Notes: generated by a model from the sequence alone, not told the origin. A DNA stretch of 59,598 nt from Planctomycetaceae bacterium (GCA_003233175.1 QIKY01000090.1:1-59598); one strand, 5' to 3'; shown: positions 16,267-26,663, counted from the stretch's first letter. Program-made: numbers and translations.

Positions 16267-18339
16267 TTAGCCTCGCTTGGGACGCGGCACGCGTTGGCGC
16301 GAGGTGGTCTTTTTTCGGCGGCCCTTTTTAGATGAGCTGGAAATCTGACTTTCCGCGGCCTGCAACTCCTCGCCGATCGAGTCGCGCAGCGCCGTGATGC
16401 GGTCGCGCAACATGCTTGCGCGCTCGAACTCCAATGCTTCGGCGGCTTCCATCATCTCGGCTTCCAATTCCTGCACATATTCCTCGGTGACATACTCCGT
16501 TTCGTCCGTGCGGCCGACCATCGCGTTGGCCGTCTTGTGGGCTGCGTCCGCCTTTTCGATGCCCTCGTGGATCGCCTTTTTCACCGACTTTGGAGTGATG
16601 CCGTGCTTTTCATTGTGAGCGGCTTGAATCTCGCGGCGGCGGTGCGTTTCGTCGATCGCCAACCGCATCGACTTCGTGACCTTATCGCCGTACAGAATCA
16701 CTTTGGCGTTGACGTTGCGAGCCGCGCGGCCGATCGTCTGGATGAGCGAAGTTTCGCTGCGCAAAAAGCCTTCTTTATCGGCGTCGAGAATCGCGACGAG
16801 CGAAACTTCCGGCAGGTCGAGCCCCTCGCGCAACAGGTTGACGCCAATCAGGGCGTCGAAGGCGCCGGCGCGCAAATCTCGCAGCAGATCCACCCGTTCG
16901 AAGGCGTCGAGTTCGCTGTGCAGCCATTTGCAGCGCACGCCGCGTTCGGCCAGATAGGCGGCCAAGTCTTCGGCCAGACGTTTTGTCACGACGGTTACCA
17001 AAACGCGTTCGCCGGCGGCGGCGCGTTCGTTGATCTGCTCCAGCAAGTGCTGAACCTGCCCCCGCGCGGCAACCACTTCCACCACGGGGTCGAGCAAGCC
17101 GGTGGGGCGAATGATTTGCTCGACCACCTCGCCGCCCGACTTTTCCAATTCAAAGTCGGCGGGCGTGGCGGAAATATACATCACTTGGCAGATTTTCTCC
17201 TCCCACTCCTCGAAACGCAGCGGCCGATTATCCAGGGCCGACGGCAGACGAAATCCATGTTCGACCAGCGTGCCCTTGCGGCTGCGATCGCCGGCGAACA
17301 TGGCCCGCACTTGCGGCGTCGTGACATGCGATTCATCGACGAACAGCAGATAGTCTTTGGGGAAATAATCGTACAACGTGTAGGGCGGTTCGCCGGCAGG
17401 CCGCCCCGAAAGCGGCTGGCTATAATTTTCGATTCCAGGGCAGTAGCCGACCTGTTTGAGCATTTCGATATCGAACCGCGTGCGGGCGTTGAGCCGCTGG
17501 GCTTCGAGCAATTTTCCCTGCTCGCGAAAAACCTCCAGCCGCTGTTCCAGTTCGCCTCGAATGCGCACGATCGCTTCGTCGACCCGATCTTCCGGCAGAA
17601 CGAAATGCTTGGCCGGGTAAATAAACACCTGCTCTTCCTGGCTGATCAGGTCGCCGCTCAGCGGGTCGATAATGGCCAACGAATCGATTTCATCGCCCCA
17701 CAATTCAATGCGGAAGGCGAACTCTTCGTAAGCCGGCCAAATCTCGACGCAGTCGCCCCGCACGCGAAACCTGCCGCGTTCAAAGCCGACGTCGTTGCGC
17801 TCGTAGCGAATATCGATCAACTTGGCGAGCATTTGATCGCGGTCAATAATATCGCCCTTGGCTAGGCCCACCATCATGGCTTTGTAGTCGTCGGGAGAAC
17901 CCAGGCCATATATAGCCGACACGCTGGCCACGATAATCACATCGCGCCGGCTGACCAGCGAACTGGTGGTGGCCAATCGCAGGCGGTCGATTTCTTCATT
18001 GATCGAGGCGTCTTTCTCGATGTAAATATCGCGCTGCGGTATGTACGCCTCGGGCTGATAATAATCGTAATAGCTGACAAAATAATGCACCGCGTTGTGC
18101 GGGAAGAAGCTCTTGAATTCAGAATAAAGCTGGGCGCACAACGTTTTATTATGCGAAATGACCATCGCCGGGCGCTGCGTTTTTTGAATCACGTTCGCCA
18201 TGGTGAACGTCTTGCCGGACCCGGTCACGCCCATCAGCACCTGGCTTTTGTCGCCCTTTTTCAGCCCGTTGCATAGCGCCTCAATAGCCTGAGGTTGATC
18301 GCCTTTCGGCTCGAACGGGCTCTCCAAACGAAATTCCAC
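16267..18339 (-). CDS. uvrB: Excinuclease ABC subunit B
   Basis: Damage-verification helicase-like subunit of nucleotide excision repair, working with UvrA and UvrC. The 690-residue protein has FEPKGDQPQAIEAL, Walker A GVTGSGKT at 37-44, the beta-hairpin region HYFVSYYDYYQPEAYIPQRDIYIEKD, DEIDRLR, the DESHVT Walker B, HSELDAFERVDLLRDLR, GVNLLREGLDLPEVSLVAILDADKEGFLRSETSLIQTIGRAARN, and the C-terminal UVR domain (YVQELEAEMMEAAEALEFERA) that contacts UvrC. The C-terminus is a Lys/Arg-rich tail. It stands alone, convergent with the tRNA region. Confidence 0.97.
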   Translation of the reverse strand: MEFRLESPFEPKGDQPQAIEALCNGLKKGDKSQVLMGVTGSGKTFTMANVIQKTQRPAMVISHNKTLCAQLYSEFKSFFPHNAVHYFVSYYDYYQPEAYIPQRDIYIEKDASINEEIDRLRLATTSSLVSRRDVIIVASVSAIYGLGSPDDYKAMMVGLAKGDIIDRDQMLAKLIDIRYERNDVGFERGRFRVRGDCVEIWPAYEEFAFRIELWGDEIDSLAIIDPLSGDLISQEEQVFIYPAKHFVLPEDRVDEAIVRIRGELEQRLEVFREQGKLLEAQRLNARTRFDIEMLKQVGYCPGIENYSQPLSGRPAGEPPYTLYDYFPKDYLLFVDESHVTTPQVRAMFAGDRSRKGTLVEHGFRLPSALDNRPLRFEEWEEKICQVMYISATPADFELEKSGGEVVEQIIRPTGLLDPVVEVVAARGQVQHLLEQINERAAAGERVLVTVVTKRLAEDLAAYLAERGVRCKWLHSELDAFERVDLLRDLRAGAFDALIGVNLLREGLDLPEVSLVAILDADKEGFLRSETSLIQTIGRAARNVNAKVILYGDKVTKSMRLAIDETHRRREIQAAHNEKHGITPKSVKKAIHEGIEKADAAHKTANAMVGRTDETEYVTEEYVQELEAEMMEAAEALEFERASMLRDRITALRDSIGEELQAAESQISSSSKKGRRKKTTSRQRVPRPKRG

Positions 18340-18852
18340 CAGTCGCGCGCCTCCCCAACATGTTGTTGCAACCGTTCACGAGTTTTGAACGGTTGGACAG
18401 ATTGTGATCGCAATTCCACACGCCCTGGGACGAAGTCCAGACATCGCTCGGGGGTTTCCGGGCGGACCTTTCAACGCAGAGCGCAAAGACGCGGAGGGCC
18501 GCAAAGGACAGACTCCAAACATCTCGGCCCAAGTTGACGACGCGACTCAATTGCTACGTCGTTTCTTCTCAATTTTTTCTTCTCCGCGCCCTCTGCCTCT
18601 CTGCGAACTCTGCGTTTCCATTTTTCGCATGCGTGTTTCGGTTATTCGCTTTGGATAGCTTGTTATTGCAATTTCCCGGGCCACCGTGAACGGTTGCCAT
18701 TTGTTATTCCGCCGCCGCAACCCGCCCGCCGCTTGGGTTGGGGTTCACGTTCGAGCGAATGCCGCATCTTACACCACCTGCTCTTCAGCATGTAGGATGG
18801 GGCGCTGGCGGCAAGTCCCGTATTTTGCTCCCAGTTGTCGAGGAGTTGTTTT
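18340..18852. repeat. D-family degenerate repeat region upstream of uvrB and comB
   Basis: Contains 'aaccgttcacgag...gaacggttg', then 'cgcagagcgcaaagacgcgg' facing 'gcgccctctgcctctctgcg', and 'cggttattcgctttggatag'. Related blocks occur near 21.45, 26.75, 55.1 and 56.1-56.4 kb. No gene seen. The divergent uvrB and comB promoters must lie here but I cannot fix them. Confidence 0.65.
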
Positions 18853-19614
18853 TTGAAAGCTGAAACGTCACAACCACAGCAGGTGTCCGTTCATCTTTTG
18901 CCCTCGCTGACCACGCCCGAAGAGTTGGCCGATGCGGTGGTGGTCGTGATCGATGTGCTGCGCGCCACCACGACCATCGTGCATGCGTTGGCCGCCGGCG
19001 CCCGCGAAATCGCCCCTTGCCAAGAGGTTGAAGAGGCCCGGCAACTCGCCTTGGAGTTCGCCTCCGAAGCGGTCGTGTTAGGCGGCGAGCGTGGGGGTTT
19101 ACCGCTGGAAGGTTTCGATTTCGGCAACTCCCCCCGCGAGTACACCGCCGAGCATGTGGGCGGAAAGACGGTGGTCTTCACCACCACCAACGGGGTGCGG
19201 GCGATGCGTTCGTGCGCGCAAGCCAGCCGCATTCTGATAGGATCGTTCGTCAACTACTCTGCGGTTTGCGGCCGTTTGACCGACGCCAAAAACATACACT
19301 TGTTGTGCGCCGGAACCAACGGACGAATCACGCGGGAAGACGTGCTGCTAGCCGGCGCCTTCGTCGACGACATCGCGCGTCGCACCGCACCAGAACAACT
19401 ACGAATGAACGATGAAGCGGAATTGGCGGTCGATGCCTGGCGCAGCGCGGTGGTTTCGTTGGCGGCTGGGCCGGTGGCGGAAGCCTTGCGAGACAGTCGC
19501 GGCGGCCGAAATTTGATCGAAATCGGCCAAGAGAAAGATATCGAAATCGCCGCCCAAATCGACAAATACGATATCGTTCCCGAATTGCATCTACCCGAGT
19601 GGCGCGTGCGGTGA
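18853..19614 (+). CDS. comB: 2-phosphosulfolactate phosphatase family protein (ComB)
   Basis: Family of Mg-dependent phosphatases that hydrolyse 2-phosphosulfolactate in coenzyme M-type pathways; in bacteria lacking coenzyme M the substrate is uncertain. AGGAG at 18841-18845 selects TTG 18853 over the in-frame TTG at 18835, giving 253 residues. Motifs: VVVIDVLRATTTIVHALAAGA, VLGGERGGLPLEGFDFGNSP, VFTTTNGVRAM, GSFVNYSAVC and LLCAGTNGRITREDVLLAGAFVDDI, covering the whole family. A 72-bp A-family palindrome starts 15 nt after the stop, between comB and the convergent next gene. Confidence 0.9.
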   Translation: MKAETSQPQQVSVHLLPSLTTPEELADAVVVVIDVLRATTTIVHALAAGAREIAPCQEVEEARQLALEFASEAVVLGGERGGLPLEGFDFGNSPREYTAEHVGGKTVVFTTTNGVRAMRSCAQASRILIGSFVNYSAVCGRLTDAKNIHLLCAGTNGRITREDVLLAGAFVDDIARRTAPEQLRMNDEAELAVDAWRSAVVSLAAGPVAEALRDSRGGRNLIEIGQEKDIEIAAQIDKYDIVPELHLPEWRVR

Positions 19615-19628
19615 GCGTTGGAGTTTCC

Positions 19629-19700
19629 GCGCCGTTGGAGTTCACACTTTAGTGTGTTTTTCTTTACCGAAACATGCTAAAGCATGAACTCCAACGGCGC
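19629..19700. repeat. A-family palindrome, copy 3
   Basis: GCGCCGTTGGAGT...ACTCCAACGGCGC, inner arms 'ttcacactttagtgtg' and 'catgctaaagcatg'. It lies between two convergent genes (comB and the metallopeptidase-like gene). Confidence 0.92.
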
Positions 19701-19724
19701 TATAAAGCGCACGCGCCCACGGTT

Positions 19725-21383
19725 CTACAATTTTTCGATCGTGATTTGAAGTTCACCTTTGTTATCGTGCAGGTCGGCGGCGGCTTCATTGATCCGTAAA
19801 TAAAGTACGCCATCGCGATTCGGCCGCAACGCCTGTTGCAAGCCGATCGCGTTGTCTTGCAACAACGCCGAAACTTCGTTCGCCGATAGCTCGTGCGGCG
19901 GTCGTAGAGAGATGGTGAGAATACCCAGCGGGGCGCCGCGATGGTAGCGAATCGTGACGCCGCCCGGCTCGCACCACCAGGTTTTCGGCTCCTGAACGTC
20001 GCCTCCCTCCTGCTTCACAACGTGCTTCACGGTCATTTTTCCCAGCGAGTATCTTCCCTGGGCGGTAATGCGGTACGATTCGCCCGCCCGCAGCAGATAA
20101 CCCGACGACTGCCAGCCCCGGTCCGACTGTATCGTGCAAGCCGCGCCAGTTTCGCCCACCGGTTCGATCGACTCCGCATGCACCACCGCCGCCCGCGCGA
20201 CATCGTATCCGTAGTCAAAATCGGCGACGAGAATCTGCCAGTCTTCGAGCAGCCGTGGCCAGGCGCCGTTTAACGCTGCACGAAATTCCGAGGCGAAAGC
20301 GTTCTCCGACAAGTTCACTTTCTCTCCCAGCTTTCGGAACGCGGCGCGGCTGAGCGGATGTTGGTCAAAAAACATCGCCGCTGTCCAACACCATCCATAC
20401 GGCTCCACTTGCAAATGCGCTTGGGGACCATAATGCATCACGCGTTCAAGCCGCATGCCGCGATTGGCGGCGTAGGCGTCGCGGACGATTTTGACGCGTC
20501 CCCACATGGGCGTTTCTTTTTTATCTCGGGGCAGATACGAAGTTTGCAATTCGCCATCGCGCCAACGGTGTGTGGCCAATCGCTCGGCAATGCCCTCCGC
20601 ATACCAAGGCGGGCCAACGTTGCCTAGCAGCGTGTGCATGAATCCATGCACGCCTTCGTGCAACAGCAGGTGGCGCCGGTAATATGCGCTGGGTTGTTCA
20701 AACAACCACAGGCGGTTTCCGTAGTTGTAGCCGGTGGTGAAAGGCGGCACATAGGCGGGACGCACGCCCGCGCCGCGAAAGCGGTTTTCTTCCTGCATCA
20801 GAAAACCGATCATCCGCCAATCGTTCCATTTTTTTTGGTCGAGGTGAAAATAATCGGCCCACTGCCGGACCGCCATATCAAACACGCGCGGCAGTTCGTC
20901 GACTTCGCGCCCGGGCGGCAAGTCGGTGTAGAGTGTCAGGTGTTCGCCTTCGATTTTCCGGATGCCGGCGGCGGCCAGATGCTGGTCGTCGATCTCTTCG
21001 AAGGTATGCGTGGGCTGCTCACCTAACAGATCGCCCAGCGATGTTCGCTGTTCTTGCGGGGCGGGGCGGGCGACATCGGGCGCGGCGGGAAGGTCGTCGT
21101 GATCGCCGTGACCATCGTCACTACTGGCGCGAAGCGCTTCGCTCAGCGGCGGCAGTTGAGGGTCGGCAGCCGCTTTCTTGGCCGCAGTTCGTGGACGTTT
21201 TCGCTTTAGCCGGGCTTCGGGTTGAACTTCGGAATTGGCCGCCCCGCCGCCAGTCGCCGTGGAAGAAGACGTCGAATTGCCGCACCCTAACGTCGAGAGC
21301 AACAAGAAAACCATAACGCCCAAGTAAAAACCGGCCGCAGCGCGGAGCGGGCGAGTAGAACGCATGCAATGTTCCATGGGCAT
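19725..21383 (-). CDS. Lipoprotein with HExxH metallopeptidase-like domain
   Basis: Start placed at ATG 21383 (others in frame at 21377 and 21365), because further upstream the frame runs into a dispersed repeat. The 552-residue product has a lipoprotein signal (YLGVMVFLLLSTLGC). After a Ser/Thr/Ala-rich linker, a domain at about residues 130-330 includes HLTLYTDLPPGREVDELPRVFD and LLLHEGVHGFMHTLLGNVGPPWYAEGIAE. The HEGVH plus downstream WYAEGIAE matches a gluzincin-type zinc site (two His, then Glu). A C-terminal beta-rich domain follows (GESYRITAQGRYSLGK). It is likely an envelope-anchored zinc peptidase or relative; substrate unknown. Confidence 0.75.
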   Translation of the reverse strand: MPMEHCMRSTRPLRAAAGFYLGVMVFLLLSTLGCGNSTSSSTATGGGAANSEVQPEARLKRKRPRTAAKKAAADPQLPPLSEALRASSDDGHGDHDDLPAAPDVARPAPQEQRTSLGDLLGEQPTHTFEEIDDQHLAAAGIRKIEGEHLTLYTDLPPGREVDELPRVFDMAVRQWADYFHLDQKKWNDWRMIGFLMQEENRFRGAGVRPAYVPPFTTGYNYGNRLWLFEQPSAYYRRHLLLHEGVHGFMHTLLGNVGPPWYAEGIAERLATHRWRDGELQTSYLPRDKKETPMWGRVKIVRDAYAANRGMRLERVMHYGPQAHLQVEPYGWCWTAAMFFDQHPLSRAAFRKLGEKVNLSENAFASEFRAALNGAWPRLLEDWQILVADFDYGYDVARAAVVHAESIEPVGETGAACTIQSDRGWQSSGYLLRAGESYRITAQGRYSLGKMTVKHVVKQEGGDVQEPKTWWCEPGGVTIRYHRGAPLGILTISLRPPHELSANEVSALLQDNAIGLQQALRPNRDGVLYLRINEAAADLHDNKGELQITIEKL

Positions 21384-21866
21384 GATTCCGCAAAAGGCGT
21401 CCCCGCAGTCTATGGAAATCTTTTCGTTGGCGTGGCTCTCTGGAATCAACGAGGAAAGCGAAACGCAGAGTTCGCGGAGTCGCAAAGGGCCGCGGAGAAG
21501 AGTGAGCCAGAACTTCATGAATTTCATCCGTGGAATCAGTGCTATCCGTGGTTGTAAAGGTAGCCAATGAAACCATAAAGCACGATTACCCCGAAAAAAC
21601 CTCGCTGAAAAAACAAGTTTTTACAACCTTGCTTTACAGAGAACTACTTCATTCTAAACCGTGAGCCGCAAAAATGGGCGCCTTTGTAATACCGCAGACT
21701 GGAATTCCGGCTGTGGATTTGACGTTACCTGTTGCGGTAATAAAGGTTGCAGCGAATTTCCAGCGGATATAAAATACGAGACGTGAAGTGCGCTTCGCCG
21801 TGCTCTGGTGGCCAGTGACGATCTAGCCCAACCGTATTTTTTTGAATCCTGCAGGTGACTCGGCCC
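21384..21866. repeat. Gap with a D-family repeat and divergent upstream regions
   Basis: 21455-21530 carries 'cgcagagttcgcggagtcgc' and 'gggccgcggagaag', a D-family piece. 21590-21640 has 'ctcgctgaaaaaacaagttt' followed by tttacaacc. Nothing else recognisable. Confidence 0.5.
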
Positions 21867-24800
21867 ATGTTTTATATCGAACGGATACGCCGCCCAGTTG
21901 CCGCCGCCTGCTGTTTGACAATAGCGTGCTGGGCGGCTGTGGGGATTTTTGGTCTAGACGCGGCAATCGTTCTCGCAACGGAGCCCGGTTTTTCGCAACG
22001 CGTGTTGGCGCACGAACCGGTGGCGTATTGGAGTTTTTCCGAAGCCGGTGAAAACACAGCGCCGAAAAATCAAGGCTCGGCGAATTTATCGACTGCCGTT
22101 CAAGGCCCCTTGCGATGGAATAAAGCTGGCCCCGTTTCGCCGGAGTTTCCGCTGTTCGCCTCTTCGAATCGGGCGGTTGAATTCAGCGGCGGTTCGGGTG
22201 TGATGAAAATCGCCGATCCTGGAGAGAAGAGCCCTCTCGATTTTGAGCAGGGCGATTCACTCACACTCGCCGCTTGGGTGGCGCCTGAGCCGCTGCCGGG
22301 CGGCGGATACTTTTACATCGTGGGCAAGGGTCGCACGCAAAACCCCGGAGCGCCGGCGCACAACCAAAACTATGCGCTGCGTTTACAAGGCAAAGGTTCG
22401 GCGGCCGCGCTGAGTTTTCTTTTTCGCAGTGCGGCGGTCGATGGCCAAGAAAGTCAATGGCATCGTTGGACTAGCAGCGGCGAAGTTGGCGGCGGCGAAG
22501 TCAGCAGCGGCGACGGTTGGCATCAGGTGGTGGTCACGTACACCTTCGGCGACCCAAGCAGCATTCGCGGTTATGTTGACGGCCGCGCGGTCCAGGGAAA
22601 ATGGGATATGGGCGGCGCCACCCAACGCGCGCCGGTGGTCGATAACGATGAACTCTGGATCGGCTCCTCGATGGGCGGCCAAAGCGGCAGCACCTATCGT
22701 GGCTTGCTCGACGAAGTGGCTATCTATCGAACTGCGTTTTCAGCCGAAGCAGTGCAAGAACAGTTTCGATATGTGCGGCCGGCGCCGGCGGTCGACGTGG
22801 CCGATATTCCAGAAGACGAAGTGCTGGTGCAAATCTACGAAGGCGTGGGCGATCGGAAGTCGTGGGATTTTCGCCCGCCGCGTCTGACCGATTCCTTCAC
22901 CGCGCCGGTGCTGGCGTTTGTCGAACTGCCTCACAAATATTCCGCCAAGGGTATTCATCTCGACCGAACGAGCCCTTACTTAATGCGGGCGTACGCGCGG
23001 CTGCACATTCCTCCCGGAAAGCAGCGCATACTTTTGCGCTCCCGCAACGCCGCCCGGCTCACGGTCGATAACAAACTGGTGGCGGAAACTCCATTCCATA
23101 GTATTCCCGGCACGGCCCACGGCGACGTTTTTCCGGTGAATCGCAGCCAAGGGCCGGGCGTTCGACCGCTGCAACGGGGCGATACGGAAGCGGCGGCGGT
23201 GCTGGAAGGCGACGGCAAGGTACACCTTTTCCAACTTGAAATGATTGTCGGCGGGCAAAAACATCGGCCCGAAATGGGGGAAACGTCCGTCAGCATGGGT
23301 CAACCGGGAGAGGATCTTTTCCTGCTCAGCCAGCAGACGCACATCCCGCTGACCAACACTGGCTGGCTAGCCTTTGCCGCGGAGCAACGCCTTTGGATGT
23401 CAAACCTGAACGCCGTTCGGCGTCGAGAGGCGAGTATCGGCGAGGCCGAGTATTGGGCCCGCCGCCATGCCTACGCGCGTGAGGTTCTGGAGCAATTGGC
23501 GCCGAAGCAGCCGCCTAAAGCAACGGAAAACACATCGTCTTTTGGCGCCATTGATCGGTTCTTGGCCGCCACGCTCGCCGGCGTGCAAGATGATGACGCC
23601 CAACCGCCGCCCGCCGAGTTGGTTGATGACTACAGCTTCCTGCGGCGGTTGGCGCTCGACACGGTCGGCCGTGTTCCGCGTCCCAAGGAAATCAAGCAGT
23701 TCCTCCAAGACGACGCCCCGGTTCGCCGCAATCAAGCCATCGACCGATATTTGGAAAGCCGGGAATGGGCCGATCATTGGGTTGGCTATTGGCAAGACGT
23801 GTTGGCCGAGAATCCGAACATCATCAACCCCACGCTGAACAACACAGGGCCGTTCCGCTGGTGGATTTATGAATCTTTGTTGGATAACAAGCCGGTGGAT
23901 CGTTTCGCCACCGAACTGATCATGATGGAGGGCAGCCAATATTATGGCGGTCCGGCGGGGTTCGCCGTTGCTTCGCAGAACGACGCGCCGCTGGCGGCCA
24001 AGGCGCATATTGTCGCGCAGGCGTTTTTGGCGGTGGAAATGAAATGTGCGCGTTGCCACGATGCGCCGTTCCATGAACTCAGCCAACACGATCTGTTCAG
24101 CCTCGCCGCGATGTTGGGCCGCCAGCCGCTGAGCGTTCCCGCCAGCAGCAGCGTTCCCGGCGACGCGCTCGATGCTTCCTCGATCGTGGAAGTGACGCTC
24201 AAACCCGGAGTTCCCGTGCCGCCGAACTGGACCTTCACCGATCTGATGCCCGTTTCCGAACTGCCCGGCTGGGTGCTCCGCGATTCCCAAGACACGCGAG
24301 AACAGGCGGCGGCGCTGATAACATCGCCTCACAACACGCGGTTCGCCGGCGTGATGGTGAATCGTCTTTGGCGGCGCTGCCTGGGGCTGGGGCTCGTCGA
24401 ACCGGTCGACGATTGGGAGTTCAGCGAAACCATTCACGCCGACTTGCTGTCTTACCTCGCCCGCGAATTGGCCACCCACGATTACGACCTGAAACACGTG
24501 GCGAAGCTGATATTTCAATCGCACGCCTACCAGCGAAAAACACAACCCGCGCCGGCCAACCTCGATAACTACGCCTTCGCCTCGCCGTTGCGGCGCCGCA
24601 TGACCGCCGAACAACTGGTCGATTCGATGTTTGTCGTGGCGGGTAAGCCGTTCCACGCCGGGCCGATGAATATCGATATTGACGGCGCCCGCGCCTTCAC
24701 CTCTTCACTCAACCTGGGCCAACCCACGCGCAGTTGGATGTTCGCTTCGCTCTCCAACGAACGCGACCGCCCTAGTTTGGCGCTGCCGTTCGCCCAACCG

Positions 24801-25313
24801 TTCGTAACGGTTTTGGAAACCTTCGGCTGGCGCAGCTCCCGGCAAGATCCGCGAACCGTGCGAGACCACGCCCCCAATGTTTTGCAGCCCGCGATTCTCG
24901 CCAACGGGGTGTTGGGCCGGCGCGTCAGCCGTCTTTCTGACGACAGCGCCTTCACCGCCATGGCGTTGCGACAACAACCGTTGGAAAATCTCCTCGAACA
25001 AACCTTCCTGCGAGTCTATACGCGTTTACCGAACGCCGCCGAACGGAAACTTTTTACCGACCTGCTGGCGGCGGGGTATGCCTCGCGTCGTTTGCCGAAT
25101 GCGCCTTTGAACCCGCCGCCGGAACTGCCTCGCAACCGCGTGGCCTGGTCGAACCACTTGGCGCCGGAAGCCACCACCATCAAACAAGCGTTGGAGCGGG
25201 CCGTCCACCAAGGCGACCCGCCCACGCAGCGTCTCGCCGCACCTTGGCGAGAACGCATGGAAGATATGCTCTGGGCGCTGTTGAACTCGCCGGAGTTCGT
25301 GTTTTCGCCGTAG
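21867..25313 (+). CDS. LamG - DUF1549 - DUF1553 exported planctomycete protein
   Basis: AGGTGA at 21853-21858 selects ATG 21867, giving 1148 residues with an N-terminal membrane/signal segment. Domains in order: LamG/concanavalin-like (about 35-290; PVAYWSFSEAG...VVVTYTFGDPSSIRGYVDG...LWIGSSMGG...YRGLLDEVAIYRTA), an intermediate beta region, DUF1549/PSCyt2 (about 550-760; DYSFLRRLALDTVGRVPRPKE...WADHWVGYWQDVLAENP), and DUF1553/PSD1 (about 810-1140; VNRLWRRCLGLGLVEPVDDWEFSE...LIFQSHAYQR). A CARCHD motif near residue 727 resembles a haem-c attachment site. This family almost always pairs with a DUF1501 protein, as here, and is linked to polysaccharide breakdown in planctomycetes (inference from family context). 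Confidence 0.93.
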   Translation: MFYIERIRRPVAAACCLTIACWAAVGIFGLDAAIVLATEPGFSQRVLAHEPVAYWSFSEAGENTAPKNQGSANLSTAVQGPLRWNKAGPVSPEFPLFASSNRAVEFSGGSGVMKIADPGEKSPLDFEQGDSLTLAAWVAPEPLPGGGYFYIVGKGRTQNPGAPAHNQNYALRLQGKGSAAALSFLFRSAAVDGQESQWHRWTSSGEVGGGEVSSGDGWHQVVVTYTFGDPSSIRGYVDGRAVQGKWDMGGATQRAPVVDNDELWIGSSMGGQSGSTYRGLLDEVAIYRTAFSAEAVQEQFRYVRPAPAVDVADIPEDEVLVQIYEGVGDRKSWDFRPPRLTDSFTAPVLAFVELPHKYSAKGIHLDRTSPYLMRAYARLHIPPGKQRILLRSRNAARLTVDNKLVAETPFHSIPGTAHGDVFPVNRSQGPGVRPLQRGDTEAAAVLEGDGKVHLFQLEMIVGGQKHRPEMGETSVSMGQPGEDLFLLSQQTHIPLTNTGWLAFAAEQRLWMSNLNAVRRREASIGEAEYWARRHAYAREVLEQLAPKQPPKATENTSSFGAIDRFLAATLAGVQDDDAQPPPAELVDDYSFLRRLALDTVGRVPRPKEIKQFLQDDAPVRRNQAIDRYLESREWADHWVGYWQDVLAENPNIINPTLNNTGPFRWWIYESLLDNKPVDRFATELIMMEGSQYYGGPAGFAVASQNDAPLAAKAHIVAQAFLAVEMKCARCHDAPFHELSQHDLFSLAAMLGRQPLSVPASSSVPGDALDASSIVEVTLKPGVPVPPNWTFTDLMPVSELPGWVLRDSQDTREQAAALITSPHNTRFAGVMVNRLWRRCLGLGLVEPVDDWEFSETIHADLLSYLARELATHDYDLKHVAKLIFQSHAYQRKTQPAPANLDNYAFASPLRRRMTAEQLVDSMFVVAGKPFHAGPMNIDIDGARAFTSSLNLGQPTRSWMFASLSNERDRPSLALPFAQPFVTVLETFGWRSSRQDPRTVRDHAPNVLQPAILANGVLGRRVSRLSDDSAFTAMALRQQPLENLLEQTFLRVYTRLPNAAERKLFTDLLAAGYASRRLPNAPLNPPPELPRNRVAWSNHLAPEATTIKQALERAVHQGDPPTQRLAAPWRERMEDMLWALLNSPEFVFSP

Positions 25314-25349
25314 TCAACAACGGCCGTAGTCAACCAAGAAAGAGAAATC

Positions 25350-26663
25350 ATGGCGACACAAAATCGTCGGCATTTTCTGCGAACCTCCGCTTCGGCGGCG
25401 GTGGCCGGTTCGGTCGCGGCGGCCCTTCCGCCCCGCCTCCTCGCTGCGCCGAAGGAAGAAGCAAGGCCGGTGCTGGGGAAGGCGGAGCATTGCATCATGA
25501 TCTGGCTGGGCGGCGGCTCCTGCCACATCGACACCTGGGACCCCAAACGCAAGGGCGACCCCCAAGCAAAAAAGCCGGGCTCCTACTACGACCCGATCGA
25601 TACCGCCATTCCCGGCGTTCAGGTTTGCCAGCACCTGCCCCGCTGCGCCGCGATTTTTGATCGTTTCAACCCGATCCGAACCATCCACCACGAAGTCATC
25701 GACGAACACGCCGCGGCCACCAACCGCATGCATACGGGGCGCCCGACCAGCGGCACGATTGTCTACCCTTCGATCGGTTCGGCGGTCGCGCATTGCAGAG
25801 GCCCCGCCAACGAAAACGCGCCGGCGTACGTGTTGATCGGCTACCCCAACGTGACGCGCGGGCCTGGCTTTTTGGGCGCGGCCGATGGCTATATCTATCT
25901 GACGGACGTCGAATCGGGGCCGGCGGGTTTTTCGCGACCGGCCGGTCTTTCCAATGCACGCGTAGCGCGCCGAGAACTCCTGCTGGAAAAAATGCGAAAA
26001 AATTTCCAGCAGCGCGGCGCCGGCGGCAGGGCCATCGCCGATTACGACGCCACGATTGGCGAAGCGTTGCGGCTTTCCAGCCCCGAATTCACCAACGTGT
26101 TTCAACTCGATTCGGAGCCCGCCGCATTGCGGGAATCATACGGCGGCGAATTCGGCCAACGTTGCCTGGTGGCCCGCCGTTTGATTGAATCGGGGGTGCG
26201 GTTTATCGAAGTTTCGCATAATCTGAATTTCGTCAACGGCACCGGTTGGGACACCCACAACGAAGGCCAACTGAACCAGCATGTGTTGATCCAGGAGTTG
26301 GACGGCGCCCTTTCGAGTTTGGTGCTTGATCTGGAGCGGCGGCGCCTGCTCGACAAAACGCTGGTGGTGGTGGCCTCGGAATTCGGTCGTCCCGCCAAGT
26401 TCGATTCCGGCGGCGGGCGCGGCCATTACGCCAAAGCGTTCACGGTGGTGCTGGCGGGAGGCGGCTTGCGAACCGGGCAAGCGATTGGCCAAACCGACGA
26501 ACTCGGCATGAACATTCTCAGCCGCCCCGTTTCCGTGCCCGACCTGCACGCCACGATCTTCGCGGCGTTGGGCGTCGACCCTCATAAAACGCTCCACGCC
26601 GGTGAACGGCCGGTGCCCTTGACCGACGGCGGTCAACCGATCACGGAACTTTTTCCCGTTTGA
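25350..26663 (+). CDS. DUF1501 family protein, Tat-exported
   Basis: A 437-residue partner of the preceding gene, starting 36 nt after it. The N-terminus has a twin-arginine-like signal ([24 protein letters not shown]). The body matches DUF1501, a sulfatase/alkaline-phosphatase-like fold: [107 protein letters not shown] and a C-terminal [18 protein letters not shown]. The DTW and HxN/GxDTH-type residues look like a metal site, but no reaction is established. It was probably exported folded and acts with the DUF1549/1553 protein. Confidence 0.93.
   Translation: MATQNRRHFLRTSASAAVAGSVAAALPPRLLAAPKEEARPVLGKAEHCIMIWLGGGSCHIDTWDPKRKGDPQAKKPGSYYDPIDTAIPGVQVCQHLPRCAAIFDRFNPIRTIHHEVIDEHAAATNRMHTGRPTSGTIVYPSIGSAVAHCRGPANENAPAYVLIGYPNVTRGPGFLGAADGYIYLTDVESGPAGFSRPAGLSNARVARRELLLEKMRKNFQQRGAGGRAIADYDATIGEALRLSSPEFTNVFQLDSEPAALRESYGGEFGQRCLVARRLIESGVRFIEVSHNLNFVNGTGWDTHNEGQLNQHVLIQELDGALSSLVLDLERRRLLDKTLVVVASEFGRPAKFDSGGGRGHYAKAFTVVLAGGGLRTGQAIGQTDELGMNILSRPVSVPDLHATIFAALGVDPHKTLHAGERPVPLTDGGQPITELFPV

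Noticed and set aside
16537-17865. 442-codon plus-strand frame opposite uvrB
   Set aside because: Mirror of the high-GC third positions of uvrB; uvrB itself is unambiguous.
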